From: Cryobacterium sp. BB307
GTDB taxonomy: Bacteria; Actinomycetota; Actinomycetes; Actinomycetales; Microbacteriaceae
Direction: 5' to 3'
NCBI RefSeq assembly: GCF_012274275.1
Contig: NZ_JAANZA010000002.1
Coordinates: forward strand, 744,001 to 808,000
Length of the DNA: 64,000 bases
Shown here: one piece after another, positions 1 through 9,020 of the stretch
Layout of the letters: every line of letters starts with the position of its first letter
How positions within the stretch are numbered: the first letter of the stretch is position 1
The notes under the pieces: generated by a model
What the model saw: the letters and a program-made list of their open reading frames with translations, nothing else
Told to the model about the DNA's origin: nothing
Database searches by the model: none
Program-made: the position numbers and the translations under genes

Positions 1-198
1 GCCAGAACACTCCAGTCGTACGACGCCGAGGTGCAGGGTCGTGGACTCCGCGCTGATCTCATCGACATTTGACAACTCCCACACACCGACCGCCGGCGGC
101 TGAGGTGACGAAGCGCACCCGGTCAGCATTGCCGCACCAATCAACACACAGCCCCACCAAGACGCTGAGCGTCTCGAAGCAGAGTGGACTGTAGTCAC
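1..198 (-). CDS. Putative lipoprotein, 5' part only (cut by window edge)
   Basis: The reverse strand is open from a GTG at 198 to the window edge (66 codons). The translation has a basic N-terminus (SASRRSASWW), a hydrophobic stretch (GCVLIGAAM) and a lipobox LTGC, followed by small residues, which predicts a type II signal peptide and a membrane-anchored exported protein. The mature part that can be seen (VGVWELSNVDEISAES and onward) matches no domain I recognise. No clear Shine-Dalgarno sequence precedes the GTG, so the start is a best guess. It lies directly downstream of the two-component genes on the same strand, about 160 nt away. Confidence 0.55.
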   Translation of the reverse strand, partial: MTTVHSASRRSASWWGCVLIGAAMLTGCASSPQPPAVGVWELSNVDEISAESTTLHLGVVRLECSG

Positions 199-358
199 TG
201 CTGTCGACCGCGTTCGTCACTCATCGGCACCCCCAGGACCCTCAACGCAAGGATAGGCAGCCCGAGGCTTGTGCCGCTAGGAATCGGCACTTCCCCACCC
301 AGAACGCCTTTTCCTCCCTCCTGGACGCGCGGTTGTACAGGAGATGTTGCCGTCACTG

Positions 359-1015
359 TCACCCCATGGGGCCGACAAGACCCGCGCGATGAGCGAGCAC
401 CGCGGCCTGCACACGATCGCGCACTCCGAGCTTGAGGAGCACCTGAGCGACGTGGGTCTTCACGGTCGTCTCTGCGAGGTGAAGGTGCGCAGCGATCTCG
501 GCATTCGAGCGACCGTCTGCCAGCGAGCGGAAAACGTCGCGCTCACGCTCGGTTAGCGCGTCGTACCCGCGGGGTGGAGCGGGCGCTTCGGGTCGTGCGA
601 CGAAGCTGTCGATCAGCTGCTCGAGCACGCGAGGGCTGAGAGTCGTCTCGCCGAGAGCACAGTCCTTCACCGCACGCAGGAGAGCGTGCGGCTCAGTGGT
701 CTTCAGCAGGAACCCCGCCGCGCCCGCACGCAACGCCTCGGCCACATAATCGTCGACGTCGAACATCGTGAGGATCAGCACACGGATGCCGGGATGGCGC
801 GCCCGCAGCTCTCGCGTCGCGCTGATTCCCCCGCCGGCGGGCATCTCGACATCCATCAGCACGATGTCGGGCTGGAGTTCATCGCAGCGGTGAACACCCT
901 CGGGGCCACTGGCCGCTTCGCCTACGACTTGGATGCCCGGGTCGCTGGCGAGCACAGTCCTCAGGCCGGCACGCAGGAGGGCGTTGTCGTCCACTATGAG
1001 CACGCGAACGCTCAC
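359..1015 (-). CDS. NarL/LuxR-type response regulator
   Basis: 218 aa. The receiver domain is at about 1-120, with acidic pair D9/D10, phospho-acceptor D55 (in IVLMDVEMP), T83 and K105. A LuxR-type helix-turn-helix is at about 151-213 (LTERERDVFRSLADG, then TTVKTHVAQVLLKLG). It should bind DNA as a dimer when phosphorylated by the kinase encoded just upstream. The GTG start overlaps the kinase stop by 4 nt (GTGA), indicating translational coupling and a cognate pair. The target is unknown; the divergent membrane protein gene at 2770 is an obvious candidate by position only. Confidence 0.93.
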   Translation of the reverse strand: MSVRVLIVDDNALLRAGLRTVLASDPGIQVVGEAASGPEGVHRCDELQPDIVLMDVEMPAGGGISATRELRARHPGIRVLILTMFDVDDYVAEALRAGAAGFLLKTTEPHALLRAVKDCALGETTLSPRVLEQLIDSFVARPEAPAPPRGYDALTERERDVFRSLADGRSNAEIAAHLHLAETTVKTHVAQVLLKLGVRDRVQAAVLAHRAGLVGPMG

Positions 1016-2601
1016 GCCGGCATCCTCTCCAGCGGGAGGGCCGCTTCAACCCGGAATCCGCCGGTGACGCCCGGCTGGGCGGAGAAGCTTCCGCCTGCGA
1101 GCTCGACGCGTTCTCGCAACCCAACAAGTCCGTATCCGGGTACGTGAGCGGCCGCGAGTGGGCGTCCGGAATCGGCGATGATGACACGCAGCGACTCACC
1201 TGCCCTGATGATCTCAACGGATGCCGAACTCGCCTCCGAGTGACGCAGAACGTTGGTGAGCCCCTCCTGCACGACACGCACGACAAGCGGTTGAAGGGGT
1301 GTCGGCACCTCGTCCGCATCGAAAGACACCGCAAGTCCGGCCAGTCTGAATCGCTCTATCAGGGCCGTGGCGGACGGTTCCGGCGACGGCCCCGCAGCGG
1401 CATCCGATCCGGTGGCGACCTGTGTCGTCGCTTCGTTGCGGCCGAGCTCGACCAGGGCATCGACGGCCGTATGGTGCGCGATGGCGAGTGCTGAGCGTGC
1501 ACGTTCGGGGTAGGTGGGCCAAGATACTTCAGCGGCGGCGGCCTGCACGGCGATCACCCCGACAGCGTGCGACACGGTGTCATGCAGCTCACGGGCGAAG
1601 TCGCCACGTTCCGCTGCGAGCGCTGCATCGATTGCGGGACGCACGGCCTCGATGCGTTCTGCCTCGGCGCGCCGCGCCGACGCCATCCCCATGCGCGCGA
1701 GACGGACAACGAGGCCGGTCAGAGCCGCCACCGCGACGGTCAGCAGGTTGGCCCACACGTTGAGGGGTTCGACGATCATGGTCGCCACACCGACCAAAGC
1801 GCCGAGCGCCGCTATGGTCGCGATCGCGGTCAGTGCGCCGGCCCGCGTCGCCACTCCGTACGCGAGGAGTCCGAAGCCTGCGAACACCCAAATGCCTCCG
1901 AATACCGGCATCCCGACGAGCGCTGACGCCAGCCACACGGCGCCCACGGTGAGTGCCCCGGCAACCGGAGCGAGACGCCACCACACGACGGTCGATGCCG
2001 CCAGCGCGGTGGTGAGCGCCGAAGCCCACCCCGCGTAAGGCTCAAGGTGTCCGATGTAAGCGAGACCTTCGCCCACCGCGAGGGCGATCGTGGCCGCCGC
2101 GATCACGAGGTCGGACCCTGCCATACCTCCACGGCGAGCGCGCGAACCGTCCGCCGTGTCAGATGGGTGCACCACGTCGCGGAGCAGACCCAGCTGACGG
2201 CGCAGTTCCGCCGTCGCCTCGCGGCTTGCCCGGTGCACCGCACGTGCCGCAGCACCGAGGTCGGCGTGCGGGTCGTTCTCAGAACCCGCGGCCAGACTCT
2301 CGATCTGGGCGAGCGATACCCGCAACTGCCGGTCGATGTCGCTCGACAGGCGCGTGCGCTCTTCGGCGACCGCGCGGGCGATGATCTCGTCGTCGTCCAG
2401 TTGGAGCGAAGTCTGCGCTGACCGTCGGGCCACGCGCGCCTGCGACATCGAGCGCGCGATGACCACACCCACGAGCCACAGCAGCGCGGCAACGATGCCC
2501 AGGAAGACGGCATCCAGAACACCACCGTGCCAGCCCACCGCGACACCGGTCGCCACGAGCGCAATGAGCACGGCAACGGCGACGATGCGGCGGACGAGCA
2601 T
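1012..2601 (-). CDS. Membrane sensor histidine kinase (HisKA_3 family)
   Basis: 529 aa. Two hydrophobic segments lie near the N-terminus (about 5-24 and 30-50) and a multi-pass block at about 163-302. The dimerisation/phospho-acceptor helix at 328-352 contains ARELHDTVSHAVG, with H340 as predicted phosphorylated histidine. The ATPase domain follows, with N-box VVQEGLTNVLRHSE and G-box GYGLVGLRERV. Unusually, residues 78-142 resemble a second, degenerate HisKA_3 helix pair in which the histidine position is D90. It acts with the NarL-type regulator downstream (4-nt overlap). The signal sensed is unknown. The ATG at 2601 has only a weak ribosome binding site. Confidence 0.9.
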   Translation of the reverse strand: MLVRRIVAVAVLIALVATGVAVGWHGGVLDAVFLGIVAALLWLVGVVIARSMSQARVARRSAQTSLQLDDDEIIARAVAEERTRLSSDIDRQLRVSLAQIESLAAGSENDPHADLGAAARAVHRASREATAELRRQLGLLRDVVHPSDTADGSRARRGGMAGSDLVIAAATIALAVGEGLAYIGHLEPYAGWASALTTALAASTVVWWRLAPVAGALTVGAVWLASALVGMPVFGGIWVFAGFGLLAYGVATRAGALTAIATIAALGALVGVATMIVEPLNVWANLLTVAVAALTGLVVRLARMGMASARRAEAERIEAVRPAIDAALAAERGDFARELHDTVSHAVGVIAVQAAAAEVSWPTYPERARSALAIAHHTAVDALVELGRNEATTQVATGSDAAAGPSPEPSATALIERFRLAGLAVSFDADEVPTPLQPLVVRVVQEGLTNVLRHSEASSASVEIIRAGESLRVIIADSGRPLAAAHVPGYGLVGLRERVELAGGSFSAQPGVTGGFRVEAALPLERMPA

Positions 2602-2769
2602 GCGCTCAGCATGCCATGACGCGCTACCGGGCGTCCTCGTTCGAAAGGATGACCCGCGCTCCTTCTGTGGGCGGGATAGATCGGTGCCGTGTGGGCGAGG
2701 CGGCGCACCGTCGACCGTTCATACCGTGGCCTCACTCAGCCCCGCAGGGGCACCTAATCGGAGGTCATC

Positions 2770-3420
2770 ATGCGTCTTTCCTGGTATCACGTCGTAGCTC
2801 TCATCTCGAATCTCGCGCTCGGGGCGATCGCCATGGCCGACACCGTGGTCAAGGGGACCACAGGCGGGTCGATTATCCCGCTGGAGGATCCAGCTACAGG
2901 GAGTGCCGTCCTCATGCTGCTGGTGATCAACCTGGTCCACGGCGTCGCCTATGCGGCGCTGGTCTTCGTGCTGCTGAAGGAGCGCGCACGGTTCGCCGCA
3001 GCGAATCGTTTCGCGCGGGTGATGCGTGTTGGGCTCATCGTCGTATGCGCGGCACTCGCCTTACCATTCCTCGTGCTGCAGCCGATCGCCCTGCTTGGGG
3101 GCATTCCCGTCGGGTCCGGGTTCATGCTCGAGGTCTCGACGTGGGTCGGCAGCCCGGCGTTCATCGGCACATTCCTCTTCTCGGCCGCTCTGGGCCTCTC
3201 CCTCATTCGCAGAAACCCGCTCGGCATCGGCGGCCGCGTGCTGTTGGGTGTCCTGCCAGCGTTCCTGCTTGTGATCGCGCTCGCGTTCATCAGCCCCGAC
3301 TGGGCACACCCCGGCATCGCCGAGGTCGTCGCCGGTGTCGGCCTCGCGCTGCTCGGAGCGGGTTCCGCTCGCGCCCGAGTGGTCGCTCCCTCGCTAGTCG
3401 AGTCGAAGGCCACAGCCTGA
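2770..3420 (+). CDS. Integral membrane protein, unknown function
   Basis: 216 aa with about six hydrophobic segments (near 5-22, 46-69, 84-110, 124-145, 152-173, 181-199), so an integral membrane protein. Its only sizeable charged stretch is a short basic linker KERARFAAANRFARVMR around 70-86. A good Shine-Dalgarno (GGAGG, about 2760) precedes the ATG. It is divergent from the histidine kinase across 168 nt, so it may be controlled by that two-component system; this is inferred from position. I do not recognise the family. A perfect hairpin follows the stop. Confidence 0.75.
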   Translation: MRLSWYHVVALISNLALGAIAMADTVVKGTTGGSIIPLEDPATGSAVLMLLVINLVHGVAYAALVFVLLKERARFAAANRFARVMRVGLIVVCAALALPFLVLQPIALLGGIPVGSGFMLEVSTWVGSPAFIGTFLFSAALGLSLIRRNPLGIGGRVLLGVLPAFLLVIALAFISPDWAHPGIAEVVAGVGLALLGAGSARARVVAPSLVESKATA

Positions 3421-3427
3421 CATCGAC

Positions 3428-3459
3428 CGAGGGAGGGATGCTCCGGCATCCCTCCCTCG
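3428..3459 (+). terminator. Perfect 14-bp hairpin, probable terminator
   Basis: Arms 3428-3441 (CGAGGGAGGGATGC) and 3446-3459 are exact reverse complements around the 4-nt loop TCCG, starting 8 nt after the stop of the membrane protein gene. There is no T-tract, as is common for hairpin terminators in high-GC actinobacteria. Confidence 0.7.
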
Positions 3460-3561
3460 ACCTCCGCAGCGCTGCCGGTCAAACGCGTCGGCAATCGCCG
3501 GGCGGAGCACTACCCGGCGTCGTACCGAGCGAAGCGGGACGGTGGCCAGCATTAAACTCGT

Positions 3562-3765
3562 GTGATGGGCGAGAAAGCGAAGAGCGTCGAAGAGTATCTC
3601 AACGCGCTCGAGCCCGCGTACCGAGCAGAACTCGAACGGATCCGCGCGCTCGTAACACAACTCATGCCGGAGACCGAAGAGACCATGGGTTACGGGATGC
3701 CGACCCTCAAGTACAAGAACCGGGCGCTGGTACCTCCCCCGGAGTTTGAAGGCGGTCAGCCCTAG
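3562..3765 (+). pseudogene. Truncated DUF1801 (YdhG-like) protein
   Basis: 67 codons starting GTG-ATG. The translation (KSVEEYLNALEPAYRAELER, then ETMGYGMPTLKYKNRALV) matches the N-terminal half of DUF1801 proteins, which usually run to about 110-130 residues and continue past KYK.R.LV into a beta-rich C-terminal half. Here the frame ends after PPPEFEGGQP, and no continuation is visible downstream in any frame. I read it as a 3'-deleted remnant at the edge of a variable patch. It could still be expressed as a short protein. Confidence 0.6.
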
Positions 3766-4138
3766 AGGTCGTCCAGAACAGTCGCTTCAGGGGACGCGGA
3801 GGATCCGCACCAGATCGAGCCGAGCCGAGCGTATCGACGGCGGCACCGAGCTAGTCCCAGCCGGACCGTTATCCCGAACAACCGCGGTGATCGAATAAAC
3901 GGTAACGCCCCTAACTAGGGGCTATCGAGCCATGCCCTCACCCAATAAGGTGCTGCCATAATCCGAAATTCACTTTTGGCTCAAAAGTGCGTTGTTTGCT
4001 CACGCACAGCCCGAAAGAGTGACCGAACGAGAGCACAAGCATCGGGGTAGCCGTCTGCTTCAGCCATCACACATTTTTTTACTGCGTTGAGCGCACCACC
4101 ATTTCACATCGAAGTCTCACTATCCCAAGGAATTACTG
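3766..4138. other. Intergenic spacer with small palindromes
   Basis: No gene seen in about 370 nt. Base composition drops toward A/T after about 3880. Two short palindromes stand out: GCCCCTA-AC-TAGGGGC at 3907-3922, and CACTTTT-GGCTC-AAAAGTG near 3970-3988. A T-run sits near 4074-4080. The second half probably carries the promoter of the lipoprotein gene at 4139, but I cannot place a convincing -35/-10. Confidence 0.5.
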
Positions 4139-4830
4139 ATGCGCTGCTTTCCTGCCATATCTGCCGCCATTGCGGCCACATTGCTATTCGCAGGATGTTC
4201 CGGTGAGGCTCCTGTCGTCACGATGCCCGATGTGGTCGGAAAGCAGCTCGACGTTGCAATCAGCGATGTGAAGCGTGCCGGTTTCGGCGACGACGTCGAG
4301 GTCCTCGGCGGCGGCATTTTTGGCGTCATTGACGAATCAAACTGGATGGTTTGCACCCAGGAGCCTGAGCCAGGTGCGGTGGTCTCTTCCACTCCTCGCT
4401 TCACTGTTGACCGGTCTTGCGATGAGTCCGACGCGCCCTCGATCCGGTAGAGCCAGCGCCAGCTGTTCCGGGTGAGATCACCCCGTTCACCGATGCTGAG
4501 GTCATTGCCTACTTCCAGGCCTTCTTCGATGAGCGCGCCGCGGCTGGGGTGCTCTTCGCCCAAGCCATCACTGATGTCTCAATTAGTAACCGCATCCTTC
4601 ACGTCACATTCGACCCAGCATCAATCGGATATGACCAGGAGTCCTTCGACTACCTCACTCCATTTGCGGAGAACTACGCGGAATTCGTGATCAACCCTAT
4701 GGCCTTCAATCTTGAACCTGCCATCCGAGCTCGGGCAACTATAGATTCCGTCGAGACGACGCTGGCCGATGGCACACCGCGGGGAACTCTGACGACCGAA
4801 TGGGTTGTCGAAATGAATGATCTCGGCTAG
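4139..4830 (+). pseudogene. PASTA-domain lipoprotein, split by a frameshift
   Basis: The first frame (4139-4450, 103 codons) encodes a signal peptide with lipobox LFAGC (C20) and a PASTA-like domain (VTMPDVVGKQLDVAISDVKR, then WMVCTQEPEPGAVV). It ends at TAG 4448-4450. A second frame is open from 4426 to the stop at 4830 and continues with a proline-rich linker (DPVEPAPAVPGEITPFTDAE) and a C-terminal domain (FDERAAAGVLFAQAITDVS and onward) with no start or ribosome site of its own. A single indel in 4426-4447 would restore one protein of about 230 residues. A Shine-Dalgarno AAGGA precedes the ATG. Either a real mutation or a sequencing error; the N-terminal part may still be made as a short lipoprotein. 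Confidence 0.7.
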
Positions 4831-4910
4831 GGAAGCGAATCGGCCACGTTAGCTGGCGTTTCACCGGTCAATGACCTCACTCTTCATTCCCTGGCCAACA
4901 AGGATCAATC

Positions 4911-5024
4911 ATGGCTCGCAAGCGCTACCGTTTAGTCAACTTTGTACTTGACGTCCTCCTTTGCCTTGTCACGGGAGGGTTTTGGTTGATCTGGATCTTC
5001 GTACGAGAGATGCGTAATCGCTAA
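4911..5024 (+). CDS. 37-residue single-pass membrane protein
   Basis: The ORF encodes a basic N-terminus (MARKRYR), one hydrophobic segment (VLDVLLCLVTGGFWLIWIFV) and a basic tail (REMRNR). AAGGA lies 6-7 nt upstream of the ATG. The pattern of short basic end, hydrophobic stretch with a G-F-W-L-I core, then basic end resembles small membrane proteins common in actinobacteria and their phages, whose function is unknown to me. It lies between the broken PASTA gene and tRNA-Pro, possibly part of the same accessory patch. Confidence 0.55.
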   Translation: MARKRYRLVNFVLDVLLCLVTGGFWLIWIFVREMRNR

Positions 5025-5224
5025 GTCGCACCATTTCGGACGGCCCGCGGCGCTCTACACCCACAGCGAAATGGACGCGCGGCTCATGGGGACAGGTCAA
5101 CTTCCTACATCCGTTGAACCACGAACCTTCAGGTCACGAGAGCCGCGTTGCAGATTGCATCGACTGGGTGGGCGCCTACGGACGTGCGCTCTTCGCTGCG
5201 TCACGGGCACTTCGCACCGCCGTA

Positions 5225-5270
5225 ATGAATTGTTTTGTGTTGTTTGTGTTTGTTGTGTTGTTGTTTTTTG
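5225..5270. repeat. Low-complexity T/G tract beside tRNA-Pro
   Basis: About 45 nt built almost only of T and G on the plus strand (runs like TTGTTTTGTGTTGTTTGTG), immediately downstream of the tRNA 3' end. It is strikingly unlike the surrounding high-GC sequence. On the tRNA strand it is an A/C tract. It might mark an old integration junction or an A-rich 3' trailer; the rest of 5025-5225 shows no gene. Confidence 0.6.
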
Positions 5271-5344
<74 letters not shown>

Positions 5345-5424
5345 TGGCATGCCGCCGGCTCTTGCGATCCAGCAACCGGAATAGCTTATCGCGTTGCGGG
5401 TGGGTTGGTTGGCCACCGCCAGCG

Positions 5425-5555
5425 GGTCTCGACAGGCTCGACCACCGAAGCGGCCCGAGCACCGCAGCGGTTTCGAGACGATCGCCCTAGAGGGCGATCC
5501 CTCAACCAGCGGTCATGAAAGGGCAGGGTCTCGACGAGCTCGACCACCGAAGCCG
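5425..5555. repeat. Dispersed repeat cluster (TCTCGACAAGCTCGACCACC family)
   Basis: Contains two near-copies of the 20-mer TCTCGACAAGCTCGACCACC (at 5427 and about 5529) and, between them, a module TTTCGAGACGATCGCCC...GGGCGATCCCTCAACCAGCGG that itself forms a hairpin (ATCGCCCTAGAGGGCGAT). Related copies occur in this window at 7120-7257, 10331-10402, 19666-19718 and 61232-61275. Placed between tRNA-Pro and the 3' end of der. Confidence 0.8.
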
Positions 5556-5559
5556 GCTG

Positions 5560-7071
5560 CTAGCGCTGGCGCTTCTCTCGCACGCGCATGTTCACGATCA
5601 CCGGGCTGCCCTCGAAGCCGTACAGCTCGCGCAGGCGGCGCTGGATGAACCGGCGGTACTGCGGGTCCAGGAATCCGGTCGTGAACAACACGAACGTCGG
5701 CGGACGCGTCGACGCCTGCGTCCCGAACAGGATCCGCGGCTGCTTCCCCCCACGCACCGGATGTGGGTGCTCCGCCGTGATCTCCGCCAGCAGCGCATTG
5801 AACTTCCCGGTCGGAATGCGCGTGTCCCACGACTGCAGCGCCAGCTCGAGCGCCGGCACCAGCTTCTCCAGGTGCCGCCCGGTCTTCGCCGAGATGTTCA
5901 CCCGCGGCGCCCACGACACGTGCGCGAGATCCTTCTCGATCTCCCGCTCCAGGTAGCGGCGGCGGTCATCGTCCAGCAGGTCCCACTTGTTGAACGCGAG
6001 CACCAGCGCGCGGCCCGACTCGAGCACCAACTCGACGATCCGCACATCCTGTTCGCTGATCGGCTCCGACACATCGAGCACGACGACCGCGACCTCGGCC
6101 TTCTCCAGCGCCGCGCTCGTACGCAGCGACGCGTAGAAGTCGGCGCCCTGCGCCAGGTTCATCCGGCGACGGATGCCCGCGGTGTCCACGAACCGCCACA
6201 CCTTGCCAGCCAATTCGACCTGCTCGTCCACCGGGTCGCGCGTGGTGCCGGCCTGGTCGTCCACGACGACCCGCTCCTCACCAGCGGTCTTGTTCAGCAG
6301 CGACGACTTGCCGACGTTCGGCCGGCCGAGGATCGCCACCCGGCGTGGGCCGCTGACCTCATCCTTTGCCACCGCGGAAATCTCCGGCAGCACCGTGAGC
6401 ACCTTGTCGAGCAGGTCGGCCACTCCCCTGCCGTGCAACGCCGAGACCGGCCACGGCTCGCCGAGGCCCAGGCTCCACAGGGTCGCAGCCTCCGGCTCCT
6501 GCCGCGCGTCGTCGACCTTGTTGGCGACCAGGATCACCGGCTTCTTCGACGAGCGCAGCATCCGCACGACGTGCTCGTCGGTCGCCGTCGGCCCGACGTT
6601 CGAGTCGACCACGAACAGCACCGCGTCGGCCAAGTCGACCGCGATCTCCGCCTGGGCGGCGACGGATGCGTGGATGCCCTTCGCATCCGGCTCCCATCCG
6701 CCCGTGTCGACGATCGTGAAGCGGCGGTCGTTCCACTCCGCCTTGTAGCTGACCCGGTCGCGAGTGACGCCGGGAGTGTCCTGCACGACCGCCTCGCGGC
6801 GACCGAGGATGCGGTTCACCAGCGCCGACTTGCCGACGTTCGGGCGGCCGACGATGGCCAGCACCGGCAGTGCGGGCAGGTAGGTGATCTGGTCGACGTC
6901 GTCGGTCGCGGCGTCGAGGAGGGCGCGGTCCTCCTCGTCGAGCTCGTACTCCTCAAGGCCGCCGCGGAGCGCGTTGGCGCGCTGGGCCGCGGATTCTTCA
7001 TCGAGGGTTGCGAGTCGGTCGGCGACGTCAGGGCGCAGCTCAGGGAAATCGTCCTGGTCGTCGATAGGCAT
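5560..7071 (-). CDS. der: Ribosome-assembly GTPase Der (EngA)
   Basis: 503 aa with two tandem GTPase domains and a C-terminal KH-like domain, the hallmark of Der, needed for 50S subunit maturation. The first G1 motif [12 protein letters not shown] is at about 75-86 with DTGGW and NKVD further on. The second copy has [20 protein letters not shown] and NKWD. The C-terminal KH-like part ends in [11 protein letters not shown]. About 70 acidic residues precede the first G domain, as is common in actinobacterial Der. It is the last gene of the long minus-strand chain, 192 nt after cmk. Confidence 0.97.
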   Translation of the reverse strand: MPIDDQDDFPELRPDVADRLATLDEESAAQRANALRGGLEEYELDEEDRALLDAATDDVDQITYLPALPVLAIVGRPNVGKSALVNRILGRREAVVQDTPGVTRDRVSYKAEWNDRRFTIVDTGGWEPDAKGIHASVAAQAEIAVDLADAVLFVVDSNVGPTATDEHVVRMLRSSKKPVILVANKVDDARQEPEAATLWSLGLGEPWPVSALHGRGVADLLDKVLTVLPEISAVAKDEVSGPRRVAILGRPNVGKSSLLNKTAGEERVVVDDQAGTTRDPVDEQVELAGKVWRFVDTAGIRRRMNLAQGADFYASLRTSAALEKAEVAVVVLDVSEPISEQDVRIVELVLESGRALVLAFNKWDLLDDDRRRYLEREIEKDLAHVSWAPRVNISAKTGRHLEKLVPALELALQSWDTRIPTGKFNALLAEITAEHPHPVRGGKQPRILFGTQASTRPPTFVLFTTGFLDPQYRRFIQRRLRELYGFEGSPVIVNMRVREKRQR

Positions 7072-7119
7072 GGGGTTAATCCTAGGTGGCGGCGGCTGGG
7101 CAGTTTGTCGAGTCCGTCG

Positions 7120-7257
7120 GTGGTCGAGCTTGTCGAGGCCACCCCTGGCATGGGGCGGGTTTCGAGACGATCGCTTCGCGATCCCTCAACCAGCGGAAAG
7201 AGGGGTCTCGACAAGCTCGACCACCGTGAGCTCGACCACCGGTGGCTCGACCACAGA
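7120..7257. repeat. Dispersed repeat copy between cmk and der
   Basis: Contains an inverted unit (GGTGGTCGAGCTTGTCGAGG, about 7119-7138), the module TTTCGAGACGATCGCTTCGCGATCCCTCAACCAGCGG (about 7160-7195) with hairpin GATCGCttCGCGATC, then a direct unit TCTCGACAAGCTCGACCACC (about 7206-7225) with two extra CTCGACCACC tails. It looks like a complete element with opposed ends, filling nearly the whole cmk-der gap. Confidence 0.8.
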
Positions 7258-7263
7258 GGAGGG

Positions 7264-7938
7264 TCAGTCGCCTTGGGTGGCGCGGATCAGGGCGATCAGG
7301 GCGTCGACGGTCTCGTCGAAGGTCAGGTCGGTCGAGTCCAGCGTGTGCACGCCGTCGGCGGCGGTCATGAAGTCGACCACCTTGCGGTCCTGTGCATCCC
7401 GCGCGCTCAGCTGGGCACCGACCGACTCCAGCGTCGGGCCGTCCAGCTCCGCCGCGCGCCGCGCCATCCGCGCCTCCTCCGACGCCGTCAGCAGCACCCG
7501 CACATCAGCATCCGGCGCCACCACCGTCGTGATGTCGCGGCCCTCCGTGATGATGCCCGGCCGGCTCTCGTTCGCGATCGTGTCGCGGAAGATCGCCGTG
7601 ACATGCTCGCGCACTTCCGGCACGCGAGCCACGCTGCTGACGATCGCCGACACCTGCGGGTCCCGGATGGCGCCGGTCACGTCGGCCTCGCCGACGCGCA
7701 CGAAATAGTGCTCCGGGTTGATACCGATCGCGTACTCGAACCGGTCGAGCGCGCCGATCACCGCCGCGGAATCATCCGGGTCGATGCCCTCGCGCTGCAC
7801 CAGCCAGGCCAGCGCCCGGTAGGCGGCGCCGGTGTCCTGATAGTCGAACCCGAGCTTGCGAGCCGCGGTGCGCGAAACGCTCGACTTGCCGCTGCCGGCC
7901 GGGCCGTCGACGGCGACCACGATGTGCTTCATGTCCAT
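7264..7938 (-). CDS. cmk: Cytidylate kinase
   Basis: Phosphorylates CMP/dCMP to the diphosphates using ATP. The P-loop is at the N-terminus ([16 protein letters not shown]), followed by [14 protein letters not shown] and [15 protein letters not shown], which carries the cytidylate-binding signature. Ends with the usual C-terminal helix. The ATG at 7938 (MDMKHIVV) overlaps the tyrA stop and has GGAGG about 11 nt upstream; an upstream in-frame ATG at 7956 inside tyrA is less likely. About 224 aa, normal size. Part of the pyrG-to-der chain. Confidence 0.95.
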   Translation of the reverse strand: MDMKHIVVAVDGPAGSGKSSVSRTAARKLGFDYQDTGAAYRALAWLVQREGIDPDDSAAVIGALDRFEYAIGINPEHYFVRVGEADVTGAIRDPQVSAIVSSVARVPEVREHVTAIFRDTIANESRPGIITEGRDITTVVAPDADVRVLLTASEEARMARRAAELDGPTLESVGAQLSARDAQDRKVVDFMTAADGVHTLDSTDLTFDETVDALIALIRATQGD

Positions 7939-9020
7939 GCTTCCGCGATCCTCCATCCGCGGCGCTCCAACTCCTCGAGCAGCCGCTGCTCTGCCTCCGG
8001 CACGACCGACACCTCGGCGAGGCCGATCTGCGCGCCCGGCGAGTGCTCGAGCCGCAGGTCCTCCATGTTCACGCCCGCGTCGCCGATGTCGGTCAGCAGC
8101 CGGGCGAGTTCGCCCGGCCTGTCGTCAACCATGATGACCAGCTGACTGAACCGGGCATCCTGCCCGTGCTTGCCCGGCAGCCTGGCAACGCCGGTGTTGC
8201 CGGCGGCGATCGCCTCGGCGATACGGCGACGGGAACCGGATGCGTCGGGCTCGTCGAGCGCGTCGATCACCGTGTCGAGATCGTCGCGCAGCGCCTTCAG
8301 GATACGGGCGACCGGCCCGGCGTTCGCGCCGAGGATCTGCACCCACAGGCTCGGCTCGCTCGCCGCGATCCGCGTAACATCGCGCACTCCCCCGCCGGCG
8401 AGCCCGAGCGCGGCGTGCGAGCCGTCGGTGAGCCGCGCCGCGAGCAGTGACGACACCACCTGCGGTACGTGCGACACCAGCGCGACACTGCGATCGTGGT
8501 CCTCGACACCCATCTCGATCGGCACCGCGCCGAGGTCGAGGATCATGTCCTCGATCGCCGCCGCGCGCCGGTAGCTGATCGCGTCGTGCCCTGCGAGTAC
8601 CCACGGGCGGCCGATGAACAGGTCGGCGCGCGCCGCGATCGGGCCGCCGCGCTCCCGCCCGGCCATCGGATGCGTGCCGAGGTAGCGGCTGAGGTCCGCG
8701 CCGACGTCGCGCAGCTGCCGCAGCGGACCCAGCTTGACGCTCGCGACATCCGTCACCAGCGCATCCGGGAACGCAGCCAACTCGCGGGCCACAACTGAAG
8801 CCGTCACATCCGGCGGCACCGCGACGACGATCAGGCCTGGGTTGTCGCCCGCGGCCGGCGCCCGTCCGGCGCCGTAGTCGATTGCCAGCTGCTTGGACGA
8901 CGGCGACACGTCGTCGAGGATCACATCGACACCCTTGGCGCTCAGCCCGAGCCCGATGCTGGTGCCGAGTAGTCCGCTGCCGACGATGCGCACCTGCTCC
9001 GCCAGACGGCGATCGGTCAC
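7929..9020 (-). CDS. tyrA: Prephenate dehydrogenase with C-terminal ACT domain
   Basis: 363 aa. The NAD(P)-binding motif is [17 protein letters not shown] near residue 10. Prephenate dehydrogenase landmarks follow: [20 protein letters not shown] and [19 protein letters not shown], the last starting an ACT domain (about 290-363) expected to bind tyrosine for feedback control. Converts prephenate to 4-hydroxyphenylpyruvate in tyrosine synthesis. Its start overlaps the rluB stop by 4 nt and its end overlaps cmk. Confidence 0.94.
   Translation of the reverse strand: MTDRRLAEQVRIVGSGLLGTSIGLGLSAKGVDVILDDVSPSSKQLAIDYGAGRAPAAGDNPGLIVVAVPPDVTASVVARELAAFPDALVTDVASVKLGPLRQLRDVGADLSRYLGTHPMAGRERGGPIAARADLFIGRPWVLAGHDAISYRRAAAIEDMILDLGAVPIEMGVEDHDRSVALVSHVPQVVSSLLAARLTDGSHAALGLAGGGVRDVTRIAASEPSLWVQILGANAGPVARILKALRDDLDTVIDALDEPDASGSRRRIAEAIAAGNTGVARLPGKHGQDARFSQLVIMVDDRPGELARLLTDIGDAGVNMEDLRLEHSPGAQIGLAEVSVVPEAEQRLLEELERRGWRIAEAWT

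Noticed and set aside
5515..8145. Very long plus-strand reading frame (876 codons) opposite der, cmk and tyrA
   Set aside because: It is the GC-rich antisense shadow of three clearly recognised genes, with R/H/D-rich sequence matching no family.
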